Assembly (NCBI GenBank): GCA_025450405.1
Contig: JANWHL010000004.1
Location: 1 to 15,759 of the forward strand
Direction of reading: 5' to 3'
Length of the DNA stretch: 15,759 nucleotides
Origin: Ktedonobacterales bacterium
GTDB taxonomy: Bacteria; Chloroflexota; Ktedonobacteria; Ktedonobacterales; JADMIN01
The notes under the pieces are model-generated. The model searched no databases and was not told the DNA's origin. It worked only from the letters and a program-made list of their open reading frames with translations. The position numbers and the translations under genes are program-made. The first letter of the stretch is position 1, and every line of letters starts with the position of its first letter. This document shows positions 13,224 through 15,759 of the stretch, piece after piece.

Positions 13224-13625
13224 ATGGAACAGGCACACGAGTATCAGCGCGATGAGCATCACGTGCACCTCATCATCTATCATCTCATCTGGTGCCCACG
13301 GCGTCGTAAGCCGGTGCTCGTGGGGCCAGTCGCGGCGCGCTGCCTGGAGTTGCTTGCGGGTAAGTGCGCCGAGACGGGGTGGCACGTGCTAGCCCTGGCG
13401 GTCCAGCCGGACCACATCCACCTGTTCGTCCGGGTGTGGCCAAGCGACAGCGCAGCGGCGGTCGTGAAGGAATGCAAGGGCGCGACGTCCTTCCAACTCC
13501 GCAAAGAGTTCCCTCATCTGCTCACACTGCCCTTTATGTGGACACGCAGCTACTTCGCCAGCACGGCGGGCAATGTGAGCCAGGAGACCATTCAGCGGTA
13601 CATTGCCGCGCAGACGAGGCGCTAA
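13224..13625 (+). CDS. tnpA: IS200/IS605 family Y1 transposase TnpA
   Basis: A 133-residue HUH single-strand transposase. The metal-binding motif is H64-I65-H66 in PDHIHLFV. The catalytic tyrosine is Y126 with Q130 in ETIQRYIAAQ, the Y-x3-Q arrangement of IS608 TnpA. YHLIWCPRRRKPVL and MWTRSYFASTAG are also typical. Length is normal, and nothing is missing, so the enzyme should be able to cut and join the element ends as single strands, acting as a dimer. The ATG at 13224 is preferred over upstream in-frame starts, which would add residues not seen in the family. It ends one base before the tnpB start, so the two are probably translated from one mRNA. Confidence 0.95.
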   Translation: MEQAHEYQRDEHHVHLIIYHLIWCPRRRKPVLVGPVAARCLELLAGKCAETGWHVLALAVQPDHIHLFVRVWPSDSAAAVVKECKGATSFQLRKEFPHLLTLPFMWTRSYFASTAGNVSQETIQRYIAAQTRR

Positions 13626-13626
13626 C

Positions 13627-14787
13627 GTGGTGGAGACCGTGCGCAAGACCTACAAAGAGAAGCTGCGGCCGACGCCCACCCAGGAGCGGGCGCTGGAGGC
13701 AATCTTGTGGCGCTGCCGCACGCTTTACAACACGGCGTTGGAGCAGCGTATCACCGCCTGGCACCGGTGCGGGGTCTCGGTATCGCGCTACGAGCAGGAA
13801 GCGGAGTTGAAGGCCATTCGCGCCGAGATGCCCGAATACGCCGGCATCCACAGCCATATCCTCCAGGACGTCCTGGCCCGGCTCGACAAGACCTATCAGG
13901 CGTTCTTCCGCCGGGTCCGGCGTGGTGAGAAAGCCGGCTTCCCGCGTTTTAAGGGCCGCGGCCGCTATCAGAGCTTCACGTTCAAGGAATACGGCAACGG
14001 AGTGCGGCTCGACAATGGCGCCTTGGTCTTGTCGAAGATCGGACGCCTCAGTGTCCACTGGTCCCGCCCCTTGGAGGGCACGCCGAAGACCGTCACGATC
14101 AGCCGCGAGGCGGACGGGTGGTACGTGGCGATCTCCTGTGCCGAGGTGTCCTGTCAACCACTGCCGCTCACTGGCCAGGAAACCGGCATTGATCTTGGAC
14201 TGGAGTCCTTCGCCACTCTGGCGGATGGGAGCCAGGTCGCGAACCCACGCGTCTTCCGCATCGCCGAGATGAACCTCAAGCGGGCACAGCGCCGGGTGAG
14301 TCGGCGGAAACGCGGGAGTGTCCGCCGCAAGAAAGCGGTGGCGCTGCTCGCGAAAGCGCATCTGAAGGTCAAGCGAGCACGCGCGGACTTTCACCACAAT
14401 ACGGCCCTTTCTCTCGTCCGCCAGTACGACACGATCGCTCACGAAGCCTTGCGGCCGGCCAACATGGTCAAGAACCACCATCTCGCGAAGAGCATTAGCG
14501 ATGTCGGGTGGAGTAAGTTCCTATCCATTCTGTCTTTCAAAGCGGTAGAGGCTGGAAAGATGGTCGTAGCCGTGCCCGTGGCGTACACCTCACAAGCCTG
14601 TTCGGGCTGCGGCGTCCTGGTCCAAAAGGGACTCTCCGTCCGGTGGCATCTCTGCCCGGAGTGCGGGACGAGCCTCCATCGGTACCACAACGCCGCGCTG
14701 AACATCCTGCGCTGGGGAACAGAACAACGTGGGGCCGGGCGGGCCCTTCAGGCGTTAACGCAGCCCGTTGGGGCAGACGTAGCCTGA
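13627..14787 (+). CDS. tnpB: TnpB, RNA-guided nuclease family, with altered RuvC-III motif
   Basis: A 386-residue TnpB of normal length. The N-terminal wedge and helical domain (KTYKEKLRPTPTQERALE, then EKAGFPRFKGR) is followed by the RuvC fold. D189 in GIDLGLESFATLADG and E273 in HEALRPANMVKNHHLAKS are in place. The zinc finger C325, C328, C343, C346 (CSGC, CPEC) is complete. The final motif, normally DRDxNAAxNIL, reads HRYHNAALNIL (351-361). Both Asp are gone, and the second (now Y353) is the metal ligand in this family. Cleavage activity should therefore be lost or severely reduced, while RNA and DNA binding may persist. GTG at 13627 is the start used; GTG at 13630 is equally possible. The ribosome binding site is poor and coupling to tnpA is likely. 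Confidence 0.95.
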   Translation: MVETVRKTYKEKLRPTPTQERALEAILWRCRTLYNTALEQRITAWHRCGVSVSRYEQEAELKAIRAEMPEYAGIHSHILQDVLARLDKTYQAFFRRVRRGEKAGFPRFKGRGRYQSFTFKEYGNGVRLDNGALVLSKIGRLSVHWSRPLEGTPKTVTISREADGWYVAISCAEVSCQPLPLTGQETGIDLGLESFATLADGSQVANPRVFRIAEMNLKRAQRRVSRRKRGSVRRKKAVALLAKAHLKVKRARADFHHNTALSLVRQYDTIAHEALRPANMVKNHHLAKSISDVGWSKFLSILSFKAVEAGKMVVAVPVAYTSQACSGCGVLVQKGLSVRWHLCPECGTSLHRYHNAALNILRWGTEQRGAGRALQALTQPVGADVA

Positions 14788-14821
14788 GAACCCATGGGGC
14801 TTCAGCCCCTGTGGAGTGTCA
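14640..14821 (+). ncRNA. Putative omega RNA (TnpB guide RNA scaffold)
   Basis: In TnpB elements the guide RNA is produced from the 3' end of tnpB and the right end of the element, and the bases just outside serve as guide. By that rule the scaffold should cover the end of tnpB and the right-end hairpin, finishing at GTGTCA (14816-14821). The guide would begin at 14822 with GCGCTTGTTCCATGCG. The 5' limit is arbitrary. This is inference from the family, and only the hairpin and terminal motif are visible. Confidence 0.4.
14791..14814 (+). repeat. Right-end hairpin of the IS element
   Basis: GGGGCT (14796-14801), loop TC, AGCCCC (14804-14809), extended after three mismatches by CC/GG. Its GGGCTT(C/T)AGCCC core resembles the left-end hairpin at 13108-13119, as expected for elements whose two ends are bound by the same transposase. 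Confidence 0.7.
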
Positions 14822-14919
14822 GCGCTTGTTCCATGCGTACGTAAAATGGGTGGATGTGCGCACAGGACTGTTAGCCTGGACGTCGCGAGCGCGCGTCAGG
14901 GGCCGTGGAAGGAGCGGCG

Positions 14920-15759
14920 ATGGGCGCCTCCACACACGATGGTCATGCTCCGCACGCCGCGCCCACGGTCACGGCGCTGGCGACCGTGCCCAACGCTCCA
15001 CGCGACCCGGGCGCGCCGTACCAGGTGCGCCTGCCGGGATTCGAGGGTCCACTCGACCTGCTGCTGCACCTGATCGAGCGCAACCAGCTCGAGATCACGG
15101 CCATTTCGCTCGTTGCCGTCACGGACCAGTTCATCGCGCACCTGCGGACCTGGGACGAGCCGCCAATGCCGCGGTTAGCGGAATTCATCACGATGGCGGC
15201 GCGCCTGCTCCTGATCAAGTCGCGCAGCTTGTTGCCGCGCCAGCCCCGTCAGCTCGACGACGACTCGGATCCCCTCGACGACGCCGAGGCGCTGAGCCGC
15301 CACCTGCTGGAATACAAACTCGCCAAGGAGATCGCGCGCGTTTTGCGTGCCCGCCAGCTCGCGGGACTTCAGTCATTCGCGCGGCCGGGGCGGCTAATCG
15401 ATCCCGAGGCGATGATCGTCTGGGCCCCACCCCGCCTTGTGGGCCTGGACGCGCGGGCGCTGGCGGCCGTCTTTCGCCGGGTGCTGACCGAGAAACGGCT
15501 CGCCGAGCCGGAGGAGATACCGCTCCCGGTTGTCACCGTGGCCGAGAAGATTGCCGAGGTTGAGGAGCGACTTCGTCGGGACGGCGGCGTGTCGCTAGAA
15601 GACCTATTGCGGGCGTGCGCCACGCGCCTGGCGATGGTCGTGTGCTTCCTCGCCGTGCTGGAGCTGTGGCACCAGGCGCGCGTCATCGTGCGGCAGGAGG
15701 GCCTCTTCGCGCCAATTGACGTGCTGCCCGGCCCGCGTTTCGGCGAGGCACGCGTTGAG
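14920..15759 (+). CDS. scpA: Segregation and condensation protein A, ScpA (open at the right edge)
   Basis: The frame is open for 280 codons from the ATG at 14920 to the last base, with no stop. AAGGAG lies five bases upstream. Residues 1-33 form a polar tail. YQVRLPGFEGPLDLLLHLIE (residues 34-53) is the ScpA hallmark that binds the SMC neck. EFITMAARLLLIKSRSLLP follows near residue 87, then the acidic linker (DDDSDPLDDAEAL). The C-terminal winged helix that binds the SMC cap includes VSLEDLLRACATRLAMVVCF and VLELWHQARVIVRQEG. ScpA with ScpB and SMC forms the bacterial condensin that organises and separates chromosomes. At 280 residues it is near full length, so only a few residues should be missing. 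scpB would be expected next. Confidence 0.95.
   Translation, partial: MGASTHDGHAPHAAPTVTALATVPNAPRDPGAPYQVRLPGFEGPLDLLLHLIERNQLEITAISLVAVTDQFIAHLRTWDEPPMPRLAEFITMAARLLLIKSRSLLPRQPRQLDDDSDPLDDAEALSRHLLEYKLAKEIARVLRARQLAGLQSFARPGRLIDPEAMIVWAPPRLVGLDARALAAVFRRVLTEKRLAEPEEIPLPVVTVAEKIAEVEERLRRDGGVSLEDLLRACATRLAMVVCFLAVLELWHQARVIVRQEGLFAPIDVLPGPRFGEARVE

Larger units (their letters stand above)
13102..14821 (+). mobile_element. IS200/IS605-type insertion sequence (tnpA + tnpB)
   Basis: The element carries a Y1 HUH transposase and a TnpB gene in tandem, flanked by imperfect hairpins rather than inverted repeats, as this family should. On the left, TTGAC (13097-13101) could be the target/TAM motif next to GGGCTTTAGCCC. 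On the right, GGGGCT-TC-AGCCCC is followed by GTGTCA (14816-14821), where I place the end by analogy with related elements. No target duplication is expected. The precise boundaries are inferred. The right end is about 98 bases upstream of scpA. Confidence 0.8.

Overview
The window is high-GC bacterial chromosome. It has densely packed genes on both strands, GTG and ATG starts, and gaps filled with degenerate intergenic repeats. The gene content gives only a weak taxonomic signal. The most likely source is a Chloroflexota-type bacterium. This rests on the N-terminal part of a multi-helix protein with the FPPGRLVPRSTRW segment often seen in sensors of that phylum, the divergent split transketolase, and the style of the dispersed repeats. 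It is an inference from memory, not a database result.

Layout. (1) Positions 1-2183, minus strand: a PadR-family regulator with a clear promoter and palindromic operator, an overlapping DUF998 membrane protein, then the N-terminal part of a multi-helix membrane protein that leaves the window. (2) 2184-5980, minus strand: a repeat-bearing gap, a GT4 glycosyltransferase, a small hypothetical gene broken by a one-base shift in a G6 run, a purine-rich repeat array, a DUF2442 gene broken by one in-frame TAG, and lipoyl synthase (lipA) with its own promoter. (3) 5982-6931: about 950 bases without a convincing gene but with several repeats (a second purine-rich array, two heads of a dispersed repeat, a 12-bp tandem repeat). 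(4) 6932-8594, plus strand: a split transketolase-like pair separated by an intercistronic hairpin. (5) 8657-10848: a tetR gene divergent from a VOC/extradiol-type gene, with back-to-back promoters and a 29-bp operator between them, then an SDR oxidoreductase. (6) 10930-12916, minus strand: two related small genes in tandem, the second interrupted by a TAG, and a membrane protein built from two similar halves. (7) 13102-14821: an IS200/IS605-type element with an intact-looking Y1 transposase and a TnpB whose third RuvC acidic residue is replaced. (8) 14920-15759: scpA (condensin kleisin), still open at the window edge.

The strongest leads are the TnpB with catalytic DRD changed to HRY beside a TnpA that keeps its HUH, Tyr and Gln residues, the fully readable tetR/VOC regulatory region, and three small genes each disabled by a single lesion (two TAG codons and one homopolymer frameshift) while the rest of each reading frame is preserved.
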